From positions 3,189,226 through 3,253,225 of the forward strand of contig CAKMRJ010004445.1 in NCBI GenBank assembly GCA_928212115.1: a stretch of 64,000 nucleotides of DNA. Reading direction: 5' to 3'. Of this stretch, positions 43,385 through 56,354 are shown piece after piece. The translations under genes and the position numbers were made by a program. Numbering within the stretch: the stretch's first letter is position 1; the number at the start of each line of letters is the position of its first letter. The notes below the pieces were generated by a model, which did no database searches, had not been told where the DNA came from, and saw only the letters and a list, made by a program, of their open reading frames with translations. The DNA is from Lactuca virosa (lineage: Eukaryota; Streptophyta; Magnoliopsida; Asterales; Asteraceae).

Positions 43385-44293
43385 GGTGGTAATTAAATGG
43401 GGATAAATTAGGTTAAAATCAACTAGCATAATTGTAGGAAAGTATTTGTGGAAGTTGTTTATAAAATTACCTAATTACCCTTATTTATTTATTTAATTAT
43501 TTAATTATATTTTAAATTTTGATTGACCCATATTTATGCATACAATAACACAATAATTACTTTAAACATTTGAACCTAGCTCTATATCTACTAATTAATT
43601 TTAACAACAATTAAAAATAATATAATAAATAAAATATAGTTTAATTATTTTTATGCATAAGCTCTATATGGATCCATATAGACGAAATATTTTATTAGAT
43701 TATTAGGTGTAAAACTCATGTATTACATGAGTTCATTTTAAAGAAAAAAATATGAAATTCTAAACATTTAAGAATTTTGAATTTATAAGAAAAAATAGAA
43801 AAATATTGATTTATTAAAATTAAATTGTTTGTTTTTCTTTTAAATTAAACAACTAATTTAAATAAATAAACAAAGGAAACTAATGAAACTTTAATTTAGA
43901 AATTTTGAAATTAAAACAAAGTTAATTAATGAAATTGATATGCATTTATTATAATTATTATATTTACCTATGTGAAAATTAATAAAATAAAAAAGAACCA
44001 TAAAATATCATATAAAAAAAATTAATTAAAAATAACCACAAAATAAAATATAAGGAACAAATCAATAAGAATATGAAAGGCTGTAAAAAAAAGTTACGTG
44101 CAAAGCGGTCGCCTAGTGTAAAATTGAGTGATAGTTTGGTGCGAAGACGAGCATAGTGAGAAGTCAAAGGTCAAATCGCAAGTCGCAACGCTGATTAAAT
44201 CAACCTTGATTTTGATCCCTCGAATCCAGAGATCTCTGCTACTCACATCGATACTGTGCGTGTCACAAATACACACAATTCGAATTCGCAGAG
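43385..44293. other. AT-rich upstream region of the SDR gene
   Basis: No gene or repeat terminus seen. GC content rises from about 44090, probably the start of the promoter/5' UTR of the next gene. Confidence 0.5.
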
Positions 44294-47200
44294 ATGCATT
44301 TGAGTGAGAACGAGGGTATAGAGGGAAAGGCGTTCGTTGTTACAGGTGGATTGGGTTTTGTGGGTTCAGCACTGTGTTTGGAGCTGGTTCGTAGAGGCGC
44401 GCGTCTTGTTCGAGCTTTTGATCTAAGATCAACTTCTCCTTGGTCCGATCATCTTCTCAAAATCGGAGTCCACTATGTTAAAGGTATTAACTGCTTTTTC
44501 TCTTCTAAAATTAGGGATGTGTTCAGCTGAAATTTGAGATTCTTCTTGTTTGTTGATTTAGTTCGAGAATTAGGTATTCTAGAGTTAGATTCAGTTCTAA
44601 TTGCATGCGATCTATGAACGTGGTAGAAATTAGTAGATTGAAAATAATTGACTGGATAAACAATTGGATCTTCTAGAAGATAGGTTAATCATTAAGCTCC
44701 TACAGGGACCAAGAAGGTTATGAACCATAGCACTTCTCTTCTATAATCCTTAACCATAGTTTCTGAACAAAAGCTAGAATGAACTGACAACTGCAAGTCA
44801 TCATGGAGTTGGAAAAGGGAACAAATCAATGAACATTTTGTGAAATTCGATTGTGTACTTTACCAGAATATACTTGAAGTTGCTAACTAGGGTCTAGGCC
44901 CTAGGGCAATGACATTTCTATATATTATATGCAACTCAGTTGATGGAAATTTATGCTTTTAGGGGACATCAGTAATAGAAAAGATGTGGAGAAGGCATTA
45001 CGTGGAGTAGACTGTGTTTTCCACTTAGCTTCATTTGGCATGTCTGGTAAAGAAATGCTTCAATTTGGGCGAGTTGATGATGTGAATATTAATGGAACGT
45101 GTCATGTCTTGGAAGCTTGCCATGAAAATGGTGTCAAGAGACTTGTATATGTGAGTACAGCAAATGTTGTATTTGCTGGAAATGAAATTATTAATGGAAA
45201 TGAAAGGCTGCCTTATATCCCTTTGGACATCCATGTTGATCCTTATAGCAGAAGCAAATCTATTGCTGAGCAGCTTGTGCTTAAAACCAATGGGCGCCCT
45301 TCTAAGTAAGTATAATATATATATTTTTTTTCAATATTTTTTACGACTAAATGCAAGAATTAGTAATGTAGTCTCTTTTTTTTTTTTCTTATTATAAAAG
45401 GGTAATGTACTTTTTGTTGGTTACTGTTTTATAGGAACAAAAAGGGAGAATTTTTTTACACATGTGCAATACGTCCAGCTGCTATATATGGACCTGGTGA
45501 AGAAAGACACATTCCCAGAATTATCAGTCTTGCAAAATTAGGGCTTCTTCCATTCAAAATTGGGGATTCAAATGTGAAAAGTGATTGGGTTTATATTGAT
45601 AACTTGGTTTTGGCATTAGTTCTTGCAAGTATGGGACTTTTGGATGATATTCCTGGAAGAGGAAAACAACCAGTTGCTGCTGGCCAGCCATACTTCATAT
45701 CAGATGGTAATTTTCACTTTTTTTCTTTTTTAAAATTTTTTTATTGTTATAGCATTCTTCTTGTATTTCTTTATGTTACAACATTCTACTTTGAAAAATC
45801 TACTCAGTTATAGCAAATTAGCAATCCATTCCAACATGAAACAGTTTTCAATGCTATAACTAGGTTGATTTTGATAATATCCTAATAAGAAGAAAAAAAA
45901 ATGCTATAATTGGGTAGATTTTTCAAAGCACAACGCCTTAAGAAGAAATAAAGTTAAAACTACAATGCTGAAATAGAAATAAACAATATGATATAATGCA
46001 CAAATAAAGAAAGTGTGTTGTGTCCCTTTTCATCTGTTGCTGTAAGCTTGTAACTTATGTTTTAAAGGTGTTACTCTAATAACAATTTTCATTTTATAGT
46101 TAAAATTAAAATTATGATAAACAGGTTGTCCTGTGAACACTTTTGAATTTCTACGGCCATTGTTGGGAGGTTTAGAGTATGATATGCCAAAGGCGTCATT
46201 AAGTCTTCCAAGAGCTCTTTTTTTGGGGAAAGTATTTTCCATTTTCTACACAATCATGTATCCTTGGTTGAATCGTGCTTGGCTTCCTCAACCCTTGTTG
46301 CTCCCTGCAGAAGTTTACAAGGTTCATTAAACTATGTTTATCTTCATTTATTATTAACTACTAAATTACAAATTCAGTCCCTGTGCTATATTGTTTTTTA
46401 GATATGGTCCCTAAAAGAATTTTGTGGTTTTCTTTATTCATTTGGCTTTAATTTTGCCCCCTTTTCGAATTTTGATGTTTTTTTTTCTCCCTGTGGTTTT
46501 ATTCTGTTTTGGAATTATATGGTAAAATGACGAATTTTCCCCAACTTGTGTATTTTTAATAGAAATTTGATAAGGGAGGATAATTTTACCATATGATCTA
46601 GCAACAAAAATAGACAGGAATGAGTCTTAGGACCAAATCCAAAACAAACCGAAACCACTCATATAATAATATTATAACAAACATTCGTTTAGGGACCATG
46701 GTATATTGACATTTTTCCCTCACGAAATTTTTTATTTTTTAGAAATACATTAGTGAGGGGCAAAATAGTAATTTCACCAGGACTTCACACCACAACGCCA
46801 AAAATAGGCGAACCTATCCATAACAAAATTGGACCTATCCATAACAAAATTAAACCATATGGGTCAAAAAGTAACGAATATTTTCAGAGCATTGGATCCA
46901 ATCCTGGTAAAATGATCATTTTGCCCACATTTATGATTTATTTATTTATCTTTTAATAAAAAAAGTATTAAAAATACATAATGATAAGTTGATAACCAAA
47001 AATGAAGCCACATGGATAAAAAAGCAACAAAGTTCCGTTGGGGACCATATCAAAAAGAAAGAAATTACAATTTTCACACCACGATGACAAAATTTTGTAT
47101 TATATTTTTGGTCAAACCAACTCTATTTATACTTTTTGTTTTTGGTATATGTAGGTGGGTGTGACCCATTATTTTAATTACCTAAAAGCAAAACAGGAGC

Positions 47201-47589
47201 TGGGGTACACCCCAATGACAACCCCTCAACAAGGCATGGCTACCACCATCTCATTCTACCAAGAACAAAAACGAAAAAGCTTAGATGGGCCCACAATCTA
47301 CGCATGGTTCTTCTGCGTGTTTGGAATGTCAACAGTAATTGCAGCCGCATTTTTCCCTGATATTACGCCTGTGCCACTCCTTCGATCCATATGCCTTTTC
47401 TTCTTACGTTCCATGTTGGTGTTGAGGATACTGGCAGCTTGGGCCATTGCAATGCATGTTGGTGAAGCTGTTTATGCTTGGAGATTGGCTAAGAGAGTGG
47501 ATCCAGGGAATTCCAGAGGGTGGTTTTGGCAAACTTTTGTGCTTGGGGTTTTTTCCTTGAAATTTCTCTTGAAGAGGGCCAAGAAATAG
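44294..47589 (+). CDS. 3-beta-HSD-like SDR (family 42E type), five exons
   Basis: Exons 44294-44483, 44963-45305, 45435-45706, 46125-46321, 47155-47589; all introns GT-AG; 1437 nt, 478 residues. The Rossmann NAD(P) motif TGGLGFVG is at residues 17-24, an NAG-type LASFG follows at 85-89, the active-site Ser is S128 (VYVSTANVVF) and the catalytic pair is Y158-x3-K162 (PYSRSKS). The C-terminal part (about 382-401, 408-432, 456-472) has hydrophobic stretches suggesting membrane anchoring, probably in the ER. Length and layout fit the plant 3-beta-hydroxysteroid dehydrogenase/isomerase-like group (Arabidopsis At2g33630 type). Substrate unknown; sterol or related isoprenoid oxidation is inferred from family. 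The exon 4 donor (GTTCAT) is weak but phase-correct. The gene looks intact. Confidence 0.92.
46322..47154 (+). other. Intron 4 of the SDR gene, with repeat-like insert
   Basis: An 833-nt intron with GTCCCTGTGCTATATTG (about 46376) facing a loosely inverted GGGACCATGGTATATTGAC (about 46692), a layout typical of small inserted repeats. The small frame at 46753-46956 is not a gene. Confidence 0.5.
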
Positions 47590-49513
47590 GTGTATTAACT
47601 CTTCATATTGTTAAGACTATCTTTGTTGGTGAATCATGAAGATTGGTTTTACTTATATGACTAAAGATTCTATTAAAAAAAGAAAACAGAATTTACAATC
47701 TCTTCTCTACCAAAACTCTGACTTCCATCTATGAAAATCACTTTATCATGCCACATGTCATATTTCTATTCTAACAAACTTTATAAATTACAAATTAGAG
47801 ATTATTTCTTAAAAAACGAAATTTAAAAGAAATTATATTTTATTCTCTACCAATAGAGACTATTAATGATATATTTTTTCAAAATTTTAATTTTTATACT
47901 TAATTTTAAGTTTATATAAATATTTAAAATAACTAATAACTAATTTAGCTTGTTTTGAAATAACATAATTGATTTAGATATTTGTTTATCTTTTAAATAA
48001 ACTAAAAATTGTTCATACACTATATTTGTTTCAATAAATAAAAAAAAGTTATTCACTAAAATGATCATATTGATATGGAGAGAAGGAGGTGGAACACCAA
48101 CAATTGATAACGACTAAGAAACAACATACTTCATGTGTTTTTATATTGAATCACAATCACATCGAAATGATAACGAATGACCACATTTAGAAGGAGCTAA
48201 GAATTATAATACAATAATCAGATCAATATCTAAAGATATAATATTTACACCCTTAAACATATAGAAATAGATGATCTCATGACTCTTTAGTGAAGAGAAA
48301 TTATATTCCTCAGCAAAAAATGAAGTGTCAAAAAATGTTATGTAGTGATGGTTTGCGTTAGAAAAACAAATCCGCTAGTTCACGGTTACTAATACACGAA
48401 ATACCAGTGGTTATTATATTAAAGTATGAAAAATGATAGTCAATGTGATGAGTGATGACACACTTCCATTTATATGGTCCTTTTAGCAAATAACTAAAAT
48501 AATGCAAAATTGGATTAAGTTACTAATGAACAATAAACGATTGGATTGAGTTTGATTGCTGATTAAAAGCAGCGTATTATAAGTGAAAAGCACCAAGCCA
48601 CATAAACACATAATTATGCTTTTTTAAGTAAAAGAAGATCCTGAGCCCCCACCCTTTGGGAGACAGGATAATAACAACAGGCATTGTGAATTTAACAAGA
48701 ATCATATGTTGATTCCAATGTCAGTTCTTGTTTATTACATAGAACCATGGACACCGACTTCTACCGGTATTCCATAATACCAGTAGACCAAGAAGCCAAG
48801 TGGTGGCACTAAGGAAGAAGAGGCAAATTGGACAATAACTTCTCCCATCACTAGAAGCAAATCGGAAGATACCTTCTCTGGTGAGCATGATTGTATATGA
48901 CCTGCATCACAAAAGTATCGTCAGGTTTATCATTTATGCACTAGAATGAGGTTAAAAGTAGTTACTCTAAATTATATAATTAAGAAAACCACACAACTCA
49001 AATAATTAAAAGTAGTTACTCTAATTTGGTTATGTTTTGAACTCACCCTTACTAGACAAAATTACAAGTTGGTCCTTTTGCTTATGTAATTTTTTTTCGT
49101 TTAGGTCAATAAAAAACCATTTTACAATTTGGTATTTATTTTATCCATGATGCTTTTGGTCTTGATCCTAACAGTCTGTTTCAAGCTTTTAAATTCTTAG
49201 AAATGCTGTTTGCCCCTTGTTTTACAAGGGTTAACATCTTGAAACAAATGGTGCTAAGTACAGGGACCGAATATGTAAATTAGACAAAAGTTAATGTTTA
49301 CATGAAACATGTTGCAATGGTACCTCTAGAATGCGAATAGGTTGCAAGGGTAAATCAAAGGCCCCTGCCACTCAAGTAGCACTAATGTTGCTCATAATCA
49401 TGTTGCAATCTATGGACACCTACAAAAACAAATTATTGAGTTTTCTTTTCTCATATTTTGACTGATTACCAGAACAAAAATCAACAACCCATGCACTAAC
49501 CTTAACCAAATAT
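47590..49513. other. Intergenic region between two convergent genes
   Basis: AT-rich, with no further gene seen. The two flanking genes converge here, so both 3' UTRs must lie inside it. Confidence 0.6.
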
Positions 49514-51664
49514 TTACCCTCCTGCATTTGCTCCAGAACCTCCCCCTTGAATGAACTGTGGTTGTGGTGGTGCAGGAACTACCGAAATAGGCCCTGCAAC
49601 ACCTGATCATAACACAAACCAAAAGCAAGCAACATTAACCCATTTTACCTAATATACCAAACACATACATACATCACTACAGATATGAGCAATTTCCCAT
49701 ACGATTATAACCATACAAATGTAAAGAAATATTCCATGTTTGGCATACCTGTTGGATATGGTGCTTGAATTGAAGAAGTTTGAATTCCGTTATAACCGGG
49801 CCCACCAAATTGAAAAATCTGTTGACCACTCAATGTTTGGTTGTATGGATACACTTGTGTGTTGGGTACACCATATATCTGAGCATATTGTTGCTGACCC
49901 ACATATGGATTGTAAATTCCCTATTAAAAAAAAGTAAATAGGTCTTTCAAGAAGGTGAGAATTATAAGATTACTATAATTAAGACATGTGATTAAATTTT
50001 TGTTGGTATGCACTATTGACCTGTGGGTAGACGTATTCGGGACCAAATGTTGGATACCTGCACAAATAAAATAGCAAGTACCATATAACTACATGTACTT
50101 GTGTTGTGCATACTAATAATTACATAGAAACTAGAAAACATCGCATAGGAATGGAATGAAAATGAAATAACAAAGGAATGGAAAGGGCATGGTGAATACA
50201 ATATTTATATGAATTTTTTTATATTATAAGTATAAAATACAATGTATGAGTTTAACTCTGTTGAATACAATATTTAACTATAACTAATAAAATGTAAGAC
50301 TACACACATATATACAAGTGAATAATAAGAATATAATCAAATAGAAAAACAACTTACGTGTATGAGGGATATGTTAATCCTTGTTGGTAACTATAAGGAA
50401 GATGTTGTTGATAGCCATAACTTCCAAAATAAGGCGTTGGTGATCTCAAAGATCCTACCACAAGAAACCAAAACATTTAAGGTGCGTTTGGTTATGGAAA
50501 ACTGTTTTCATTTTCTATGAAAATATTTTCAAAAAATAGAGTTGAGTTTTCATTTTCAGTTTTCAATGAAAATTTTAGAAAACGCATTTGGTTGGAACGG
50601 TGGAGTTTTCATTTTCCATCTTAGAAATTTAGAAAACTTTGGAAAACTATAAAAATTACTTTTCTAATTTACATAAAATTTGGAAAACAAAAAAATTTCA
50701 TTTTCTTGAATATTTTTATAAAACTGAATCAACCAAAAGCGTTTTCAAAATTTTCATGGAAAACTAGAAAATTTTCCGCAACCACCAAACACACTCTTAA
50801 TCATTTAATCCACTAAGGGTATGTTTGGCAAAAATAGTGGGTAGCATGAAGTTGTAGCTTTTATTCGGAGCTGGAAGTTGTAGCTTCTATTTGTATAGAA
50901 TTGTTTGGCAAATTTAACTGTAAGCTTGTAATCTTTTGACCAATATAAAAATATATTCGTGATTTTTCTTAAAGGATAACCTAGTAATTTTGTTACAATA
51001 GTATTTCTTTAAACACTACTCGAAATAGCTTTCGGATTAGGATTTTTTTTGTTCTAAAATAAAGCTTTTAGCTCTTATTTAAAAAAAAAAAAAAAAACTA
51101 AAAACTCGCGAAAGTTTGTTGCCAAACTCGCCCTGAAAACACGAAGTTTCATTAAAATTGTCTTTTATAAAAATAATTTTTTTTACCAAATGGCAACGAA
51201 TGCCGAGGAGGCCTTCCAAGTGAGGCCAAATTACAATTTGCTCGTCTCCCATCAATAACCGGAGCAGGATCAAGACATGCTCTCCTTGCAGATTCAGGTT
51301 CTTGAAAAGTCACCTAAATCCTCCACACATATCCATTCAATATTTCAAAATAGATACACGAATTATGCATGGCTTATTGTATATTTTACAAAAAAAAAAA
51401 AAGAAGAATTAAAATCACGATAATACTCACAAAACCATAGCCCTTGGATCTGCCAGTGTTCTTATCAGTGATCACAACAGCTTCAAAAATTTCTCCAAAT
51501 TGCTCGAAGTATTGTCGCAGAGTTTCACTTTGTGTCTCCCACGCAAGCCCTCCGACAAAAATTTTAGTCAAAGTGGTATCACCAAAAGGGGAATTATGCT
51601 GAAATCCAGAACTTGAACTCGATCCTGAGCTTGGACCTGGTCGATCCGACGGCTGAAACGCCAT
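49514..51664 (-). CDS. Single-RRM RNA-binding protein, six exons
   Basis: Exons on the minus strand: 51664-51431, 51313-51187, 50454-50358, 50057-50021, 49920-49749, 49602-49514; all GT-AG with matching phases; 756 nt, 251 residues. A Ser-rich N-terminus is followed by one RRM at about 33-110 with RNP2 KIFVGGLAW (34-42) and RNP1 KGYGFVTF (74-81). The rest is Tyr/Gln/Pro/Gly-rich (YGYQQHLPYSYQQG, QQYAQIYG) and ends QGGGSGANAGG, a low-complexity tail common in hnRNP-like proteins. It resembles the plant ARP1-like group with a single N-terminal RRM. RNA target unknown; nuclear/cytoplasmic RNA processing inferred. I chose the MAFQPSDRPG start because it begins the conserved region; an upstream in-frame ATG at 51739 exists. 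Confidence 0.92.
50481..50796. mobile_element. Tourist-like MITE in intron 2 of the RRM gene
   Basis: Ends GGTGCGTTTGGTTATGGAAA and, inverted, GAGTGTGTTTGGTGGTTGCG. TTAA stands on both sides (50477-50480 and 50797-50800), compatible with a PIF/Harbinger-type TAA/TTA duplication. AT-rich, non-coding. Confidence 0.7.
50817..51135. mobile_element. Second MITE in intron 2 of the RRM gene
   Basis: Ends AGGGTATGTTTGGCAAAAAT and, inverted, AGGGCGAGTTTGGCAACAAA. The target duplication is not clear. An A17 run lies near the right end. The element lies only 20 bp from the first MITE. Confidence 0.6.
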
Positions 51665-51739
51665 GAGAAGACCACCCTTTCTCTTTTTGATAAGGAGAAG
51701 ATATTCTAAGAAGTAAAGTGAATCCAAAATATACCACAA

Positions 51740-52678
51740 GTACGATCAATCAAGAAAAAAAAAAGAGAAACGCTGTGTACAAAAGTGGGAAGTTAAATTG
51801 AAAATTTTGAGACCGAGAAACAGGGAAATCAAGATGATTTCACCACCAGAAGGAATATTAATTTGAAATTGCGAAGGAGCGAAAACCCTAAAATTCAGGC
51901 GAAAAGGAGGTGGGTGGAGCAATTAGCTGCACAATAATCAACGAACTGGTATCATGTAATGATAGTGGTGGGGTTATGCCGAAGAAATCAAACTACTTTT
52001 TTTGAGTTTGAATGAAGCACTTTAACGAGAATCTTCTTTTATCTTCTACAAATCGAAATTGTTTACTCCAAAATGAAAAAAAGATTTCGTGAAAATCTAA
52101 TATGTACAGAGATAAGCGAATGATTAGTACTTACATAGAGAAATTGGTGTCAAAATTGAAAATTTAAAGAAGAACCAGATTATTTGACAGTGACGAGAGA
52201 AAGAGATGAGGAGTTGAAACAAATCTGTTTGTTTGTTTTTGAACTTACATTTGATTTTTTAAAATTTGTCGGGTTTTCAAAATTTTGATTTTCATCCATA
52301 ACTTTTTTTTGTTACGTTCTTTTTGGCTTTTATTTTTGGTGTGATTAGGTTCAGAACCCATAGTAATCGTTTGCCCACGCAAAGCAACAAGAGTGAATAG
52401 ATTTTGAACGTTCTATTTGGAGGGTCGCATATAGTTTGATTTTGTAAATTGTTTCCCTTTCAGAAACATGTAATATTCCAATGAGCACGCAGGGAGAGGG
52501 AATAGTTTTGTTTACGGTGATATAGGTTATTTCGGAAATAAGTCATATTTCAATGGACACACAATAGATCGGGGTGTATTATTTTTTTTTACGAATAGTT
52601 TGCTTTTGAGGTTGGTTTTCTTTCAATGGCCGCAAATAGTTTTATTTTGGAATCATTTCTTATTCTAAATCGATAATG

Positions 52679-52681
<3 letters not shown>
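51740..52681. other. Upstream region of the RRM gene
   Basis: Should hold the promoter and 5' UTR of the minus-strand RRM gene. No other gene seen; the stretch from about 52430 has diffuse repeated wording without clear ends. Confidence 0.5.

Positions 52682-52737
<56 letters not shown>
52682..52737. repeat. (TA)n microsatellite
   Basis: About 28 TA repeats at the 3' edge of the Copia relic. Confidence 0.95.
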
Positions 52738-52740
<3 letters not shown>

Positions 52741-52742
<2 letters not shown>

Positions 52743-54279
52743 GGTTTACGGCCAAACAATTTCCATAGGATTTGGATCGTGGAGATGGTGTTTCATGTGA
52801 ATATATTGTGCGCTGGTGTTGAACTGGATTATGAGACAGATAAACCGCAGAAATATTATCACAATAGACTATCGTCGCCTTGCGAAGAGGAACATGCAAC
52901 TCAAGTAACAAATTTCGTAACCATGTGGTCTCTGAGACAGCATTTGCAACTCCTCGATACTCTGTTTCAGCGCTAGATCGGGAGATCGTAGGTTGTCGTT
53001 TAGACGACCAAGAGACTAGATTCTGGCCAAGGAATACACAATAGCCGGAGGTAGATCTGCGAGAGTCAGAGCATCCACCCTAGTCAGCATCAGAGTAAAC
53101 AGCCAAAGTGTGTGATGGGGAAGCAACCAACTGAATACCATAGTCAATGGTGCCCTGTAGATACCGAAAAATCTTCTTCATGAACTGAAAGTGGGGCTCT
53201 CTCGGGGCATGCATGAATAAGCAAACTTGCTGAACAGCATATGTAATATCCGGACGAGTGAACTTTAAGTATTGTAGGGCTCCAGCAATAGTCTTGTATA
53301 GGGTGCCATCAACGAGAAGTTCACCATCCGTGGCACCGAGTTTAGTGGACGTGTCCACCGGGGTAGTGCAAGGCTTGCAAGAAGCCATAGAAGCTCGCTG
53401 AAGAATGTCACGAGTATAAGATGCTTGTTACAAGAACGGACCGTGTTGATCACGTGTGGCCGTGATACCTAGAAAATGGTGAAGGGCCCCTAAATCAGTC
53501 ATTGCAAACTCTCGAGACAAAGAGGTGATAATACTGCGCAAAAAAACAGAATCGGAGGCACTCAAGATAATGTCATCAACATAGAGCAATAAGTAGGCAC
53601 GGTGTCGACCATGCTGATACATGAATAGTGAAACATCACATATGCTGCTCCGGAAGCCACGTGAGGTGATGAAAGTGGCAAATCTAGTATACCAGGCACG
53701 AGGGGCTTGTTTAAGTCCATATAGAGATTTCCTGAGACGACACACATGAGAAGGAAACCGGGCATCCACAAATCGTGGAGGTTGGTGCATAAAAACAGTC
53801 TCATGAAGATCACCATGAAGAAAGGCGTTCTTAACATCTAACTAGTGGATCGGCCATGCCTGGGACACAACGATACTAAGAACGGTCTGAATAGTAGCTA
53901 GTTTCACAACTGGACTAAATGTCTCGTGGCAATCAATCCCTACCGTTTGGGATTTCCCATTAACAACCAGTCGTGCTTTATATCTGCCAAGCGAACCGTC
54001 TGCTTTAAACTTGTGGCGGAACAGCCACATACAACGAATAACTGGACTATCGGACGGGCGAGGGACAAGATCCCATGTTTCATTTACCTGTAACGCTCTA
54101 AATTCGTCTTCCATGGCTAGTAACCAATTGGGATCAGACCGGGCTATGGATATAGAGGCAGGAATCGGTGAGAGGGGAGAGATAAGGTGGTAGTATGGAG
54201 GTTGAGACGAGAGATAGGTTTAGTAACACCTACCTGAGACCGAGTGGTCATAGGATGAGCCGAAGAAGGTGGGTTGGTT
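52741..54279 (-). pseudogene. Truncated Copia pol relic (RT to RNase H)
   Basis: On the minus strand it reads from the start of RT (MEDEFRALQVNETWDLVPRP, then CHETFSPVVKLATI), through LCRLRKSLYGLKQAP-like RT palm sequence and the active site LLLYVDDIILSASD, into the linker ARPDITYAV-like block and the RNase H end (TIVYCDNISAVYLSHNPVQH). Frames are broken at about 53840, 53430 and 53080. Gag, protease, integrase and both LTRs are absent: the 3' side stops at the TA run and the 5' side is cut by the LTR fragment at 54280. It belongs to a Copia family different from Copia A. Confidence 0.88.
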
Positions 54280-54507
54280 TGTAACATCCCGACTCCCATG
54301 TATAAATTCTATTGTTAAATATTCATTTTGAAAGGGCAACTCGGCGAGTTGGAGGCCCCAAATCGTCGAGTAGAGGCTGAGGTGGCCGCGTGGGTTTTAG
54401 AATCAACTCGACGAGTTGGAGCTGAGTGAGAAAACCCTAATTATTTGGGTTTGCACCCTATTTAAAGGACTCTAAGCCCATTACCCCGCCTCCCTCATCA
54501 CCTTAGC
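54280..54507 (+). mobile_element. Start of a Gypsy-type LTR, cut by Gypsy B
   Basis: Begins TGTAACATCCC within the Copia relic. It has ACTCG-N-CGAGT copies (about 54340, 54405, plus one degenerate) and a TATTTAAA box near 54466, then stops where Gypsy B starts at 54508. The remainder is not seen right of Gypsy B, whose 3' end is truncated. Confidence 0.7.
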
Positions 54508-54685
54508 TGTAACACCTGTTTCTACTATTGGTTGGATTTTGCTATTGTAGGGTGTTGGTGCATGAACTCGTCGAGTTGGGAGCCCAACTCGTCGAGTAGA
54601 GTCGTGATATCATGGAACGTGGGACGGGACCGACTCGGCGAGTCCGAGCTGTTTAAAGAAAACCCTAAATTTTGGGGTTTGCCCC

Positions 54686-54693
54686 TATATAAA
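54686..54693 (+). promoter_or_regulatory. TATA box of the Gypsy B 5' LTR
   Basis: TATATAAA after a GGGGTTTGCCCC stretch, conserved at 61828-61835 in the 3' LTR. Confidence 0.6.
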
Positions 54694-55279
54694 CGACATT
54701 ATACACCTTTGTAGCCTCCCATAACGTCATAAGAGATCGTTTACGGCCGCAAACATTTGGGTGTATGAAGTAAGAGCTTTGGGAGCTTAAACCTTGGGAT
54801 TGTGGAAGGAATTCCAAGCTTGAAGAAGAAGTATCAAGGGGAAAACACTATATCTAGCATCTAGTTCGTCTTGGGCATTGAATTGAGGTATGAATCTGTT
54901 ACCTTAAGCCTAGATTCTATTTGAGAGTTATAACCAACTTTGAGGAAATGGAAGCAAGCTTAGATCTGGACCTATCACAAGGATATGGTTCCAGACCTGG
55001 ACCTTCTTAGGTCCCAAATATCATAAAGTTGCACCTTTTATTAAGCTCATTCCCTCTCCATGCATGAAAACCTTGTTGAAGGTTAGTTTTGGTGTTATGG
55101 CCATGTGAGGCCTTGCATGCACGTAAAGTTTTCAACTTTACGTGTTATCCACACTAGTAGAGGTTAGATCTGAAGTTTGGGACCTTGAGTCCCATTGGAA
55201 AAGGCCGTAAACATAATGGACTAAGGGGACTCGGCGAGTCATGCAAGAGACTCGGCGAGTCGAGAGGGTTTTCTCATTC

Positions 55280-55376
55280 ACGGCCAAGGGTTTACGGCCA
55301 AGGGTTTACGACCAAGGGTTCACGACCAAGGGTTTACGGCCACGGGTTCACGGCCAAGGGTTTACGGTCAAGGGTG
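55280..55376 (+). repeat. 14-bp tandem array in the Gypsy B LTR, about 7 units
   Basis: Units of the type TTYACGRCCAAGGG. The 3' LTR has a corresponding array at about 62420-62529 with about 8 units and different variant order. Confidence 0.9.
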
Positions 55377-56341
55377 TTCAGTTGGTGGTTTATGGCCGTG
55401 AACATCAAGGAACTCGACGAGTCCCTCTGGTGACTCGACGAGTCGATGAGTTAAGCAGGGAACCCGACGAGTGATTGGTTGTACTCGACGAGTCAAGGTC
55501 AATATGGACTGTTGACCTTGACTATAGACCTTGACTTTGACCAGGGTTGACCCTCAGGGTATTTATGGGATTATGCTGAGTTATTTACTCAATGATTATA
55601 GGCAGTTTGGGAGGAGCAGCATGGGATATATCTGATTTCAGTTTGCCAGTTCTGCCTTGGAGAGGTGAGTCTTCTCACCATATCAATGGGTCTAAGGCAC
55701 CAAGGCCGGCCCATTTTATGAGATACGGTTTATTGATTGGATATGCAATATGATAGTATGTCATTTCCATGGAAGACCACGTGGGGGTTTTCGTGGCATT
55801 TGGCATAGGACCTTGGAGGGTTTCCATGGCATCCTAAAACATTTGCTTGTATAGTTTCCATTATGTCTTGTTTGGTAGGAAGACCTTGTGGGGGTTCCGA
55901 AGGCAGGAAAACCATGTGGGGGTTCCCATGACAGATAAAGACCACGTGGGGGTTCCCGTGACATTTGGTATAAGACCCAGGAGGGTTTCCAGGGCTTCCT
56001 TATTTGTCGAATGCATGACTTATGTGATATATGTAGTGTATGGCTAATTAGATATGTGTTATGTGGTTTGTGTGTGGGATATGCTATGGGGGACTCACTA
56101 AGCATTCGCTTACAATTTGTGGATTTGTTTCAGGTTCATCTGAGTCCAAGGGCAAGGGCAAAGCTTGATGGCGCGGCGTGCACTCTCTCTCAGGCGACTT
56201 TATGGGACACTCTATATTTGAAAATAAAGTTGTAATGGATTTTGGATTTGAAACAATTGTTTTGGAATTTCTTGATTTATGGGAATGTGTTTGGTTAATT
56301 AAAAATGAAAAAATTCTTTGAAAAATTGGGTCGTTACAAGT

Positions 56342-56354
56342 TGGTATCAGAGCC
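56342..56354 (+). other. Primer-binding site of Gypsy B
   Basis: TGGTATCAGAGCC three bases after the 5' LTR. Confidence 0.93.

Larger units (their letters stand above)
54508..56338 (+). repeat. 5' LTR of Gypsy B
   Basis: 1831 bp, TGTAACACCTG...GGGTCGTTACA. TATA box TATATAAA at 54686-54693; ACTCG-N-CGAGT pairs near 54567/54589, 55229/55250 and 55412/55433; hairpin 55120-55144; 14-bp array at 55280-55376; TTGAC-rich block 55496-55555. Confidence 0.94.

Noticed and set aside
46753..46956. Extra exon candidate in the SDR gene intron 4
   Set aside because: Not flanked by usable splice sites in phase, and exon 4 joins exon 5 in phase 0 without it; the family shows no such insertion at this point as far as I know.
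51386..51739. Longer N-terminus for the RRM protein (upstream ATG at 51739)
   Set aside because: The added residues are hydrophobic/lysine-rich, look like 5' UTR translation, and the MAFQPSDRPG start fits the family.
55185..55474. Repetitive frames with RPRVYGQGFT-like peptides, also at 62327-62527
   Set aside because: They are translations of the 14-bp LTR array.
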